Shown one piece after another: positions 55,188 to 64,000 of a stretch of 64,000 nucleotides of DNA; the stretch's first letter is position 1, and the number at the start of each line of letters is the position of its first letter. The notes under the pieces were generated by a model. It made no database searches, had not been told where the DNA came from, and saw only the letters and a program-made list of their open reading frames with translations. This DNA is from Parvularcula sp964556115 (lineage in GTDB: Bacteria > Pseudomonadota > Alphaproteobacteria > Caulobacterales > Parvularculaceae), in assembly GCA_964556115.1 (NCBI GenBank), contig CAZKVC010000002.1, forward strand, positions 124,001 to 188,000, read 5' to 3'. The translations under genes and the position numbers were made by a program.

Positions 55188-55254
55188 GTTTGCTCAGTCT
55201 CCAGAAGGTCCGCTTTTGCGGGCCCGTCCGCGAAGCGGCCTCGTCAGAATCGAC
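55188..55254. other. Convergent intergenic gap
   Basis: 67 bp between the GT39-like gene and glgB. A weak 7-bp hairpin (55207-55213 with 55218-55224) on a TTTT loop is the only terminator candidate; it has no following T run. Confidence 0.35.
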
Positions 55255-57432
55255 CTATTTCAGCGACCAGAACGATGTCGCCAAAGGGGGGAGGGTCAGG
55301 TTCAGCGACTGTGCATGACCATGGCTTGCCTGATCGTCGGTCGAGGCCGCGGCATTGCCCGCCCCCGAACCGCCGAATGTCTGGTCATCGGTCGACAGGA
55401 GGCGCTTCCATTGCCCCGCCTTCGGCACACCGATCCGGTAATCTGTAAGGACCTGCGGCGTCATATTGGCAATGCAGAGAACCGGGCGGTCATGGTCATC
55501 GCCGTGCCGCAAGAAGGCAAAGACGGAATTGTCCCGGTCATCCCCGATCACCCAGGCAAAACCGTCTGGCTGGGTATCTTTCTCATGCAGCGCAGGCTCT
55601 TTGCGGTAGAGGGTGTTCAGCTCACGGACAAGGCGCTGCACGCCAGCATGTTTCTCGTCCTCGAGAAGATCCCATGGGATCGAAGCATCATGGTTCCACT
55701 CCGTAGGCTGGGCGATTTCGCCTCCCATGAAAAGAAGCTTCTTGCCCGGATGGCCCCACATGAAGCCGTAATAGGCCCGAAGGTTTGCGAACCGCCGCCA
55801 CTCGTCCCCCGGCATCTTGCCGAGCAGGCTGCCCTTTCCGTGCACGACTTCATCATGGGAAAGCGGCAGGACGAAGCGCTCGGAAAAGGCGTAGACGAGG
55901 CCGAAGGTCATCTTGTCGTGATGGTGCTGCCGGTAGAGCGGGTTTTCCTTCATATATTCGAGGGTGTCGTGCATCCAGCCCATGTTCCACTTGTAGTGAA
56001 ACCCGAGACCTCCATCGTCGATGGGATGGGAGACACCGGGAAAGGCCGTTGACTCCTCCGCGATGGTTACGGCGCCGGGCTGGTCCTCACGCAGGAAGGA
56101 ATTGGTTTGCTTGAGAAAGGCGATGGCCTCCAGGTTTTCGCGTCCGCCATACTGGTTGGGCACCCACTCTCCCTCCTTACGCGAATAATCGCGGTACAGC
56201 ATGGAAGCGACGGCATCGACGCGCAGGCCATCGACACCATAGCGATCAATCCAGAAAAGTCCGTTGGAGGTGAGCGTACCGAGAACTTCGTTCCGGCCGA
56301 AATTGTAGATGAGGGTGTTCCAGTCCTGATGGAAGCCTTCCCGCGGATCCGCGTGCTCGTAAAGATGTGTGCCATCGAATTCCATCAATCCGTGGGCATC
56401 GCTTGGAAAGTGCCCTGGTACCCAGTCGAGAAGAACGCCGATTCCGGCCCCGTGGAACGCCTGGACCAATCTCGCAAAACCTGCGGCATCGCCGAAGCGC
56501 GAAGTGGGTGCGAAGAGGCCGATCGGCTGGTAACCCCAGGAGCCATCGAACGGATGCTCCGACACCGGCAGCATTTCGATATGGGTAAAGCCCATCTCCT
56601 GCACGTAAGGAACAAGGCGCTCGGCCAACTCGTCATAGGAGAGAAAGCCGCCATCATCGGAACGCATCCACGAACCAAGATGGGCCTCGTAGATGCTGAC
56701 GGGTTCGCTGTAGTCCATCGACCGTAGCCGGTCCGACGAAAGATCGGAACTGTCAGATAATTTCGGCAGGCGACGGACAATCGAAGCTGTCTCGGGACGT
56801 TTCTGCATCTCGAAAGCGAAAGGATCGCTCTTGAGAGGCTGCCGGTGGCCGTCCGGTCCAAGGATTTCGTATTTATAGAGACTACCGAGAGGGACGTCCG
56901 GGATGAAGAGTTCCCACACCCCGCACTCCCGGCGATGGCGCATGGGAAAGCGGCGTCCATCCCAACCGTTGAAATCACCGACTACGCTCACCCGCGAGGC
57001 GTTCGGCGCCCATACGGCGAAAGAAACGCCTTCCGTTCCCTCGAAGCTGCGGGGATGCGCGCCGAGTATCTCATAGGCGCGCTTGTGGCGCCCCTCGGCA
57101 AGGAGCCAGCTGTCCATCTCACCGATCACCGGTCCGAAGCGGTAGGGGTCATCCATCACAACGTCCCGCCCGTCATAGCTGGCGAGAAGCCGGTAATCTT
57201 CTGGTGCTCCATCAAGATCTGTCGTTTCGAAGATGCCTTCAGGATGCACCTTCTCAAACGCTGCTAGCGGCTTGCCGTTCGGTTTGGCCAGACGAACACT
57301 ATCGGCATGGGGAAGAAAAACCCGGACCACATCGTGGTGAGGGCCGAGGATGGCGAAGGGGTCGCCATGGCGCCCGGCTGCAAGCGAGGCGAGAGCATCG
57401 CCGAGTGCATGATCGTCACCGAGAGGCATCAT
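55255..57432 (-). CDS. glgB: 1,4-alpha-glucan branching enzyme
   Basis: 725 residues from ATG 57432 (57429 is an alternative). N-terminal CBM48 domain (DPFAILGPH, PNASRVSVVGDFNGWDGR) then a GH13 barrel: TSRFGDAAGF, GIGVLLDWVPGHFPSDAHG, GLRVDAVASMLYRDYSRKEGEW (nucleophile Asp), AEESTAFPGVS (acid/base) and PLSHDEVVHGKGSL. Introduces alpha-1,6 branches. Start codon overlaps the stop of treS, so it is third in the glgE-treS-glgB operon. Confidence 0.95.
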   Translation of the reverse strand: MMPLGDDHALGDALASLAAGRHGDPFAILGPHHDVVRVFLPHADSVRLAKPNGKPLAAFEKVHPEGIFETTDLDGAPEDYRLLASYDGRDVVMDDPYRFGPVIGEMDSWLLAEGRHKRAYEILGAHPRSFEGTEGVSFAVWAPNASRVSVVGDFNGWDGRRFPMRHRRECGVWELFIPDVPLGSLYKYEILGPDGHRQPLKSDPFAFEMQKRPETASIVRRLPKLSDSSDLSSDRLRSMDYSEPVSIYEAHLGSWMRSDDGGFLSYDELAERLVPYVQEMGFTHIEMLPVSEHPFDGSWGYQPIGLFAPTSRFGDAAGFARLVQAFHGAGIGVLLDWVPGHFPSDAHGLMEFDGTHLYEHADPREGFHQDWNTLIYNFGRNEVLGTLTSNGLFWIDRYGVDGLRVDAVASMLYRDYSRKEGEWVPNQYGGRENLEAIAFLKQTNSFLREDQPGAVTIAEESTAFPGVSHPIDDGGLGFHYKWNMGWMHDTLEYMKENPLYRQHHHDKMTFGLVYAFSERFVLPLSHDEVVHGKGSLLGKMPGDEWRRFANLRAYYGFMWGHPGKKLLFMGGEIAQPTEWNHDASIPWDLLEDEKHAGVQRLVRELNTLYRKEPALHEKDTQPDGFAWVIGDDRDNSVFAFLRHGDDHDRPVLCIANMTPQVLTDYRIGVPKAGQWKRLLSTDDQTFGGSGAGNAAASTDDQASHGHAQSLNLTLPPLATSFWSLK

Positions 57433-60400
57433 GATGCTCCTTCGTTGAGAAGCCGCGCAATACCGCCGAGGGGGATGTCGATCCAACCCGGACGGTTTTC
57501 GGCTTCGTAGACTGTTTCGTAGAGCGCTTTTTCGAGGCTGAAGAAACGCAGCAGATCGTGGTCGAGGCCGTCCTCGCCAACTTCTTCTGCATATCCGCGA
57601 AGGAAATCCCCGATAGCTTCGTCACGCCACTGATCAACGACCTGGCGCGCCGCCTCCTCATCCATGAGACCCGGCTCGGTGATCCGCCTGGCAGCACTGG
57701 CGGCCGCGTAGTCGATGCTGCGCAGCATGCCGGCCACGTCGCGGAGGGGCGACGTCTTGGAACGCCGGTCGGCAAGGTCGCGGCCGGGCTCTCCTTCGAA
57801 ATCGAGCACAACGAAATCGTCCTGGGTCACCAGAACCTGACCGAGATGGAGATCACCGTGAATACGCGTCTTCCTGCCTTGCGCCTTGGGAAGCTGCTCG
57901 ATCAAGGTCTCGATCTCGCTACTACGGGTACGGAGCACGTTGTCGCCATCGGTGCGGGCGACGGCATCGTTCAGGAAGCTGCGTGCGGAAGCCTTCCAGC
58001 GCTCGACGTCTTCGGCCCCGATCGGCTCGGCCGCGAAGGCCTGGTCGTCGGTCCGGGTCGCAAGAGCGCGGTGAAGCTCGCCGATCCTGCGGCCAAGCTT
58101 TTCGAGCGCGTTACCGAAGACGGGCGTGACCGTTTCTTCGCTTTCCTGACCACCTTCCCCATCGCTCGACAGGGCCTCGTGCTCGAGGCTCCTGACGAGA
58201 TCGTCCGTGAACCGTGACCACGCATCACCCTGGTTACGGACGAATTCATGAAGGACCATCAGGCAGGTCGGGCTCTCACCCCCGATTTCGGCCCAGCCGA
58301 GAAGCTTCGGCGCATGCTCGAAGCCGGCGGTTTCCGTCAGGAAGCGCGAGACTTCAACCTCTGGATGAATGCCCGCGCGCACCAGGCGGATGCCTTTCAG
58401 AATAGCCTTGTCCGACAATCGGATCGAGGAATTGCTCTGCTCGGAGAGCAGGCGACCGATATTGTCGCTCTCTTCGATCTCAAGGCCGTCGAAAGCGGTT
58501 GTCTTGTAGAAGCGAAGGGCACCGACCTGCCGCTCATCGCGCATCGCATCGACGGCCACCCGGGCCAGGCTGTCGTCAGCCAACGCATCATAAAGCGGCA
58601 GGACATCGGGACCCTTGCGCAGGCGTGCGACCTGGAAAGCCGTCAGTTCCTGATGATCCGCAGGCTTTCTGGCGGCCAGCGGCACGAAATAGGACGCGGT
58701 GCCCGAACTCGTCCGGGTTCTCGCTTCGAGGAACCAGACTGGACCGATGTGAGCATGCTCGACGAGGTCGACTTCCTCCAGCTTGCCGGTCTTCGACGCG
58801 AACCAGCGCTGGTTGGGGAGGAACTCCGGCAGTGACGTTTTCGACAGTATGTCGCCCGCTGCGCCCTGATCCAGACGTTCATGGCCCGCTCGAACGACGA
58901 CCGTCGCATGCTCGGGCAGCGGTTCGGGCAGGGGCTCGTGCCAGGAGGGCATCTCAGCCTCGGCGGTCAGCCTGAACCAGTAAAAGCCGTAACCGGGCAT
59001 GGTCAGAAGGTAGGGGAGCTTGCCGATGGGCGGGAAGGCTTCGCGGCCGGAGAGCTCGACCGGAACCAACCCTTCGAACTCCGAAAGGTCCAGCTCGACG
59101 GATTGCGCTCTCGCAGACAGATTGACAGCACAAAGAACCACTTCGTCGCCGAGCCTGCGAAGATAGGTTAGGACCCGCCGGTTGCGGGGATAGAGGAACT
59201 CGAGCGCACCGCGACCGAAGACCTGGCTTGTCTTCCGGATACGGAGCGCACGCCGCGTCCAGCTGAGAAGCGAGGCTGCGTTGCGGCTCTGGGCCTCGAC
59301 GTTCAGCCCCTGAAAGCCGTAGACGGGATCCATGATGGGCTGGCTGTAGAGGCGAGCGGGATCGGCGCGGGAGAAGCCGCCATTGCGGTCGGGCGACCAC
59401 TGCATGGGGGTCCGCACGCCGTCGCGGTCGCCCAGATAGATGTTGTCGCCCATGCCGATCTCATCGCCGTAGTAGAGGCAAGGCGTGCCGGGCATGGAGA
59501 GCAGGAGCCCCATCATCAGCTCGATCTTCCTGCGGTCATTGCCGAGAAGCGGCGCGAGGCGGCGCCGGATGCCAACATTGATACGCATACGCCTGTCTTC
59601 GGCGTAAGTGCGGTAGAGATAGTCGCGCTCCTCATCCGTCACCATTTCCAGCGTCAGTTCGTCATGGTTGCGAAGGAAGATCGCCCATTGCGTGCCGTCG
59701 GGGATCACGGGTGTCTGGCGCATGATGTCGGTGATCGGATGGCGGTCCTCCTGTGCCACCGCCATGTACATGCGCGGCATGAGGGGGAAGTGGAACGCCA
59801 TGTGGCATTCGTCGGCATCACCGAAATATTCCGCCGTATCCTCAGGCCACTGATTGGCTTCGGCCAGGAGCATGCGGTCCGGATAGGCGTCGTCCACTGC
59901 GGCCCGGACCTTCTTCAGGACATCATGGGTCTCGGGCAGGTTCTCGTTGTTCGTACCGTCCCGTTCGACAAGATAGGGAATGGCATCGAGACGCAGGCCG
60001 TCGACCCCGGCATCGAGCCAGAAACGCAATGTGTCGAGCACCTCTTCCATCACGGCCGGGTTGTCGAAATTGAGATCCGGCTGGTGGCTGAAGAAGCGGT
60101 GCCAGTAGTACTGGCCAGCCTCCTCGTCCCAGGTCCAGTTCGATTTCTCCGTGTCCGTGAAGATGATGCGTGTCTCCGGCCATTTCTTGTCGTCATCAGA
60201 CCAGACGTAGAAATCGCGCTCGGGAGAGCCCTTTGGTGCTTTCCGTGCACGCTGGAACCATTCGTGCTGGTCGGAGGTGTGGTTGATGACCAGCTCGGTG
60301 ATGATGCGGAGGCCGCGCGAATGGGCTTCGTCCACGAACTTCTGGAAGTCGTCAAAGGTGCCGTAGGCGGGGTTGATGCCGCGGTAGTCGGCGATGTCGT

Positions 60401-60599
60401 AGCCGTCGTCACGCAGGGGCGAGGGGTAGAAGGGCAGGAGCCATATGGCGGTGGCGCCGAGCTCCGCAATGTAGTCGAGTTTTTCCGTCAGCCCCCTGAA
60501 ATCGCCGACACCGTCGCCGTTGGAGTCCGCATAAGCCTTCACGTGGGTCTGGTAGATGACCGCGTCGCGGTACCAGTCCGTCTCGCTGCGATCAATCAC
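57429..60599 (-). CDS. treS: Trehalose synthase fused to maltokinase
   Basis: 1056 residues. The N-terminal GH13 trehalose synthase (1-560) interconverts trehalose and maltose: RDAVIYQTHVKAYADSNGDGVGDF, ELVINHTSDQH, DGLRLDAIPYLVERDGT, EANQWPED, FLRNHDELTLEM. From about residue 586 a maltokinase (Mak/Pep2) domain begins (LPEFLPNQRWFASKTG), with the phosphotransferase-like HGDLHLGQVLVTQDDFVVLDFEGEP, and phosphorylates maltose to maltose-1-phosphate for GlgE. Start overlaps glgE by 4 bp. Confidence 0.95.
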   Translation of the reverse strand: MIDRSETDWYRDAVIYQTHVKAYADSNGDGVGDFRGLTEKLDYIAELGATAIWLLPFYPSPLRDDGYDIADYRGINPAYGTFDDFQKFVDEAHSRGLRIITELVINHTSDQHEWFQRARKAPKGSPERDFYVWSDDDKKWPETRIIFTDTEKSNWTWDEEAGQYYWHRFFSHQPDLNFDNPAVMEEVLDTLRFWLDAGVDGLRLDAIPYLVERDGTNNENLPETHDVLKKVRAAVDDAYPDRMLLAEANQWPEDTAEYFGDADECHMAFHFPLMPRMYMAVAQEDRHPITDIMRQTPVIPDGTQWAIFLRNHDELTLEMVTDEERDYLYRTYAEDRRMRINVGIRRRLAPLLGNDRRKIELMMGLLLSMPGTPCLYYGDEIGMGDNIYLGDRDGVRTPMQWSPDRNGGFSRADPARLYSQPIMDPVYGFQGLNVEAQSRNAASLLSWTRRALRIRKTSQVFGRGALEFLYPRNRRVLTYLRRLGDEVVLCAVNLSARAQSVELDLSEFEGLVPVELSGREAFPPIGKLPYLLTMPGYGFYWFRLTAEAEMPSWHEPLPEPLPEHATVVVRAGHERLDQGAAGDILSKTSLPEFLPNQRWFASKTGKLEEVDLVEHAHIGPVWFLEARTRTSSGTASYFVPLAARKPADHQELTAFQVARLRKGPDVLPLYDALADDSLARVAVDAMRDERQVGALRFYKTTAFDGLEIEESDNIGRLLSEQSNSSIRLSDKAILKGIRLVRAGIHPEVEVSRFLTETAGFEHAPKLLGWAEIGGESPTCLMVLHEFVRNQGDAWSRFTDDLVRSLEHEALSSDGEGGQESEETVTPVFGNALEKLGRRIGELHRALATRTDDQAFAAEPIGAEDVERWKASARSFLNDAVARTDGDNVLRTRSSEIETLIEQLPKAQGRKTRIHGDLHLGQVLVTQDDFVVLDFEGEPGRDLADRRSKTSPLRDVAGMLRSIDYAAASAARRITEPGLMDEEAARQVVDQWRDEAIGDFLRGYAEEVGEDGLDHDLLRFFSLEKALYETVYEAENRPGWIDIPLGGIARLLNEGAS

Positions 60600-63500
60600 C
60601 GCAAATTCTCCCTGTCAGCATACAGCGCATCGTCAGGATGTTCGAACCCGGCAGGCGGCTTGACGACGAAGGCGCGGACGATCCGGCCGGGGCCGAGGGT
60701 CACTTCCTGCATCTTGCCGGTCCACGAGAAATCCTGGCCTGCGAACACGTCATAGGCGTCCAGGGTCCCATCATCCGGCAGGCCGAAATACCACAGGGGT
60801 ACTTCGACATGGGCCCGCTGGTCACGTTCGAAATCGAGACTGACGGCGATGAGGACGACATCGGTGAGATCGGGGGTGGCCTTTGCGTACCACATGACCT
60901 GATCGTTATAGGCTGTCAGCAGTCTGATCGTCGCATGGTCCTGAAGCGCTGGATGCTCGCGGCGCAGCTCGTTCAGAAGCCTGATCTCGTCCTTGATATG
61001 TCCCGGACGGTCCATGTCCCAGGCTCTGAGCTGGTACTTCTCGCTGTCGAGATATTCCTCCTTGCCCGGAAGAGGCGTCCCCTCGGCGATCTCCACGCCG
61101 TTATAGATGCCGTAGGAGGAGGCGAGGGTGCCGGCGAGCCAGGTCCTGGCGATATAGGCGTCGCGATTGTTGGTCTGCAGAACAGGCGGATTGATGTCCG
61201 GCGTGTTGACGAAGAAATTCGGGTTCATCACCTCGCGAAGGCCGGTCTGGGTGAGCTCGTGCACGTATTCGGACAGCTCCGCCTTGGTGTTCCGCCAGGT
61301 GAAATAGGTGTAGCTCTGGGTGAAGCCGAGCTTGGCCAGACGCCGCATGACCTTGGGTCGGGTGAAGGCCTCCGACAGGAAGAGTGCGTCGGGATAGGCC
61401 GTCTTTACCTCAGCGATCATCCATTCCCAGAACGGGTAAGGTTTTGTATGCGGATTATCCACGCGGAAAATCCTCACGCCCTTCTCGCACCAGAAAAGGA
61501 CCACGTCCCTCAAGGCGTGCCAGAGGTCGGGAATCGCTTCGCCGTAGAAATGGACGTTGACGATGTCCTCGTATTTCTTGGGCGGGTTCTCGGCGAACTT
61601 GATGCTGCCGTCCGGCCTCCAGTCGAACCATTCGGGGTGCTGCTTCAGCCATGGATGGTCCGGCGAACACTGAATCGCGAAGTCGAGAGCGATTTCCATG
61701 TCATGCGAGGCCGCCGCTTCGATCAGCGCGGCGAAGTCGTCGAAGCTGCCGAGTTCCGGATGCAGAGCGTCGTGGCCGCCGTCCTTCGAGCCGATGGCAT
61801 AGGGGCTCCCCACATCGCCTTTCTCGGCCTTGAGGGAATTGTTCGGGCCCTTGCGGTTCGTCTCGCCGATGGGGTGGATCGGCGGGAAGTAGAGGACGTC
61901 GAAGCCGAGATCCTTGATGTATGGAAGCCGGTCGATGACGTCGCGAAACGTGCCGTGCGTGTTCTCGTCGCCGGACATGGACCGCGGGAAAAGCTCGTAC
62001 CAGGAGGAAAACCGCGCCTGCTCGCGGTCGGCGCGGATGCGGGCACGTCCCGGCAGGCGCATGGCCTGCTCACGCGGTCCGTCCCGCCGCAGAAGGTCGC
62101 GAAGACCCTGATCGAGGAGGTGGCGAAGCTGGTCTTCGCTTCCTTCCTCTTCCTCCTCGATCGCCTTCATGTAGCGCTTGGCCAACTGGGTATTTCCCCC
62201 GGCCTGCCCCGCGGCATGTTTCAGGTGCCTGAGCGCAAGCGCATGGCCTTCGATGGTTTCGAGGCGGACATTCTGTCCGGCAGCGCGTTTCTTGGAAACT
62301 TCATCGCACCAGCTGCCGAAGACATCGCGCCATGCCTCAATGTCGAATTCGGTGAGCCCCATTTGGCCGAGGATCGCGCGTCCGGTCCAGCGGTCGTTGC
62401 CCTGAGGTTCCATGGGAACGCGGACGAGACTCCTGCCGGGCTCCTGCACGATGAGGTCTGCAGCGAGCTTGTCGTGGCCATCGCAGAAGATGTCCGCGCC
62501 GACTTCCAGCACGTCGCCGACGACACGCTTGGCGGGAAAGCGTCCGCCATCGACCAGGGGATAGACGTTCTCGATCGCAATCCGCTCATGCGCAAGTTCA
62601 GCGAGGGCCGTGGTTCCACTGGGCCGTTCGGCCGGGCTGGAGGATTTCGCGTTCGAAGCTTTGACGAGCTTCCTTCCAGCCTGGGCATCGAGGGTCTCGA
62701 TGGAGCTGAACCCGCCGCCAAGGGCTCGCAGGATGCCGGTCATCGGACCGATGGCCAGGGCTTCGTTCGCGCCTTGGGGGTCGTTGTCGAAGCGGACGGT
62801 TCCGCCACCGAAGCGTCTGACCATGGAAGGGCCTTTCCGTTTCGCGTGTTGTTGCAGGGCATTGATAGAACGAAGGCGGTCCGTCGCCATTCGTTCCGCG
62901 GCGGCTGCTTTCAGAAGGTAGCCGTCATGGGTCACGAGGCCCCGGAGGAGTTGCTCTTCGGCCCCGCCGCTCGGGTCCGGGTTCACAAGGAGCGGCGTTG
63001 CGGCAAGCTCCTGCGGGTAGGCATCCGCATCCGTCATAAGGGCGTCGAAACCAAGTCCTGCGTGGCGGTCGGGCTCAGCGGTTCCACCGATCAGCCATGG
63101 GCTTGTGTCAGAGCGTTTGGCGAGAAGCGCCTCCCAGAGCCGATCAGGCGCGGTATCGATGGAGGGGAGAAGAATGGCAGCGACGCCTGCCTTGCCGAGA
63201 GCTTCGATGGCTGCGAGCAACCAAGTGGCGAAATCTTCCGCCTGCCCGTCACCGGCTAGGGCCACGGTACGGCTGCGAATGCCCGCAAGCTGTCGTGGAT
63301 CGACCACACCGCGGGTATCGCGCGGGGCCTCGAACCATTCGGGATGCTCACGAACCGTGCGGCTGGTTTCAGCATGGCTCCGCCAGGGCAGCTCGGCCAC
63401 GGCCGCCAGTTCGGGCTTTCGGAAGCCCTCGGTGAACCTTTTGAACGCTGTGTCGTCGAAAGCCTGACCGGCCACCCGGTAGAAGAGGCCTTCGAAGCCC

Positions 63501-63664
63501 AGCTCGGCCGCTCGGGAGGCGTCCATGGAGGACGCATCGACAATGCGCAGCGGACAGCTTTCCCGCACGCCGACAGGCGCGTTGGCATGTTCTCGCGGCG
63601 CTTTTGACTTGCGCCCCGACTTGTTTCGCAGACGTTTGGAGGACGCCTTGGCGCTCTTGGACAT
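60596..63664 (-). CDS. glgE: Alpha-1,4-glucan:maltose-1-phosphate maltosyltransferase with N-terminal extension
   Basis: GlgE lengthens alpha-1,4-glucans with maltose-1-phosphate. The core (about residue 355 to 1022, normal GlgE length) shows ERIAIENVYPLVDGGRFPAKR, SWYELFPRS, FDVLYFPPIHPIGETNRKGPNN, FRVDNPHTKPYPFWEW (nucleophile Asp near 733) and LSEAFTRPKVMRRLAKLGF. Upstream lies an extra 355-residue region resembling a degenerate alpha-amylase barrel (FEGLFYRVAGQAFDD, AGVAAILLPSIDTAPDRLWEALL, MATDRLRSINALQQHAKRKG), preceded by a very basic Lys/Ser/Arg-rich N-terminus. First gene of the operon. Confidence 0.93.
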   Translation of the reverse strand: MSKSAKASSKRLRNKSGRKSKAPREHANAPVGVRESCPLRIVDASSMDASRAAELGFEGLFYRVAGQAFDDTAFKRFTEGFRKPELAAVAELPWRSHAETSRTVREHPEWFEAPRDTRGVVDPRQLAGIRSRTVALAGDGQAEDFATWLLAAIEALGKAGVAAILLPSIDTAPDRLWEALLAKRSDTSPWLIGGTAEPDRHAGLGFDALMTDADAYPQELAATPLLVNPDPSGGAEEQLLRGLVTHDGYLLKAAAAERMATDRLRSINALQQHAKRKGPSMVRRFGGGTVRFDNDPQGANEALAIGPMTGILRALGGGFSSIETLDAQAGRKLVKASNAKSSSPAERPSGTTALAELAHERIAIENVYPLVDGGRFPAKRVVGDVLEVGADIFCDGHDKLAADLIVQEPGRSLVRVPMEPQGNDRWTGRAILGQMGLTEFDIEAWRDVFGSWCDEVSKKRAAGQNVRLETIEGHALALRHLKHAAGQAGGNTQLAKRYMKAIEEEEEGSEDQLRHLLDQGLRDLLRRDGPREQAMRLPGRARIRADREQARFSSWYELFPRSMSGDENTHGTFRDVIDRLPYIKDLGFDVLYFPPIHPIGETNRKGPNNSLKAEKGDVGSPYAIGSKDGGHDALHPELGSFDDFAALIEAAASHDMEIALDFAIQCSPDHPWLKQHPEWFDWRPDGSIKFAENPPKKYEDIVNVHFYGEAIPDLWHALRDVVLFWCEKGVRIFRVDNPHTKPYPFWEWMIAEVKTAYPDALFLSEAFTRPKVMRRLAKLGFTQSYTYFTWRNTKAELSEYVHELTQTGLREVMNPNFFVNTPDINPPVLQTNNRDAYIARTWLAGTLASSYGIYNGVEIAEGTPLPGKEEYLDSEKYQLRAWDMDRPGHIKDEIRLLNELRREHPALQDHATIRLLTAYNDQVMWYAKATPDLTDVVLIAVSLDFERDQRAHVEVPLWYFGLPDDGTLDAYDVFAGQDFSWTGKMQEVTLGPGRIVRAFVVKPPAGFEHPDDALYADRENLR

Positions 63665-63761
63665 ACCCTAAGGGACAGATCACCGCTGACGCCGGTTCCC
63701 CGAAAGGAACAGCTATGCGTCGGTGCGTGTTCAAGAGACCTCTCGGACAGGGAAACTCGTT
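63665..63761. promoter_or_regulatory. Divergent promoter region, glgE operon / glgX
   Basis: 97 bp between the glgE start (minus) and the glgX start (plus), the only space for both promoters of the glucan locus. A GGGAAA purine stretch precedes the glgX ATG. No clear inverted repeat or known operator is visible. Confidence 0.45.
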
Positions 63762-64000
63762 ATGCGTGTATGGCCTGGATTGCCAACGCCCCTCGGCGCG
63801 ACCTGGGATGGGTCGGGCGTCAATTTTGCTTTGTTCTCGACCAACGCCACCAGGGTCGAGCTGTGCCTGTTCGACCGGGAGGAACGTGAGACCGATCGGA
63901 TAGCGCTGCCGGAATACACCCATGAGATCTGGCATGGATACTTCCCCGACCTCAGGCCAGGCCAGCGCTATGGTTGGCGCGTTCACGGGCCCTACGAGCC
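63762..64000 (+). CDS. glgX: Glycogen debranching enzyme, partial (N-terminus)
   Basis: The ATG at 63762 opens a frame that runs off the window. The 79 complete codons start MRVWPGLPTPLGATWDG, continue GVNFALFSTNATRVELCLFD and YGWRVHGPYEP, the N-terminal CBM48 domain of GlgX/isoamylase debranching enzymes, which cut alpha-1,6 branches. Divergent from glgE, so it completes the glucan locus. Not a truncated gene: it is only cut by the window edge. Confidence 0.9.
   Translation, partial: MRVWPGLPTPLGATWDGSGVNFALFSTNATRVELCLFDREERETDRIALPEYTHEIWHGYFPDLRPGQRYGWRVHGPYE

Noticed and set aside
60638..63259. 873-codon plus-strand frame opposite glgE
   Set aside because: Shadow of glgE; lacks motifs and has no ribosome site.

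Overview
The window is high-G+C DNA from a free-living Gram-negative bacterium, almost certainly an alphaproteobacterium. The lineage is suggested by the alphaproteobacterial type of HisRS, the three-subunit PntAa/PntAb/PntB transhydrogenase, the SahR-MetF-MetH methionine locus with a MetH that lacks its homocysteine domain, a Hydrolase_2 cell-wall hydrolase and an IPLPA-type envelope sorting tail. Genes are densely packed, with many 1-8 bp stop/start overlaps. I see no tRNA, rRNA, CRISPR array, insertion sequence or prophage, and no gene-free stretch longer than about 235 bp. Genus cannot be assigned from this window.

Layout. 1-5 kb: hisS, mutL, a MarC-family membrane protein and glk on the plus strand. 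5-8.5 kb (minus): an M28 peptidase, an envelope protein with an IPLPA C-terminal sorting tail, and an MscS channel. 8.5-16.1 kb (plus): an aspartate aminotransferase, a Dps-like ferritin, glyS, ppdK and a cell-wall hydrolase, with a GC-rich compound palindrome between dps and glyS. 16.1-19.6 kb (minus): the complete nadA-nadB-nadC operon for quinolinate synthesis. 19.8-23.9 kb (plus): a 1350-residue RTX-type metalloprotease whose last third is an apparently perfect 1.13-kb tandem duplication. 24-31.9 kb: small membrane and outer-membrane proteins, sahR-metF-metH with a perfect 24-bp operator palindrome, a DUF2945 protein, a cold-shock protein and an NtrC-type regulator. 32-37.4 kb: the pnt transhydrogenase cluster, unusually interrupted by an iron alcohol dehydrogenase, a thioesterase and a lipoprotein gene, followed by a small cytochrome-oxidase-subunit-IV-like protein. 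37.4-42.3 kb: a nuclease/phosphatase-family lipoprotein, a phosphoesterase, a DAG-kinase-like protein, gpmA, an alpha/beta hydrolase and a small membrane protein.

42.3-55.2 kb is a surface-glycan locus: a sugar-nucleotide epimerase, six separate glycosyltransferase-type proteins, a flavoprotein fused to a membrane-anchored GT2 domain, a Wzx-type flippase and a GT39-like membrane glycosyltransferase, arranged in converging and diverging blocks. 55.2-64 kb is a storage-glucan locus on the minus strand, glgE - treS/maltokinase fusion - glgB, with glgX starting divergently at the right edge. Together these encode the trehalose -> maltose -> maltose-1-phosphate -> alpha-glucan (GlgE) route plus branching and debranching.

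The most notable items are the perfect duplication in the RTX protease, the SahR operator with a methionine operon lacking the homocysteine half of MetH, the split pnt operon, the flavoprotein-GT2 fusion, and the roughly 355-residue N-terminal extension on GlgE.
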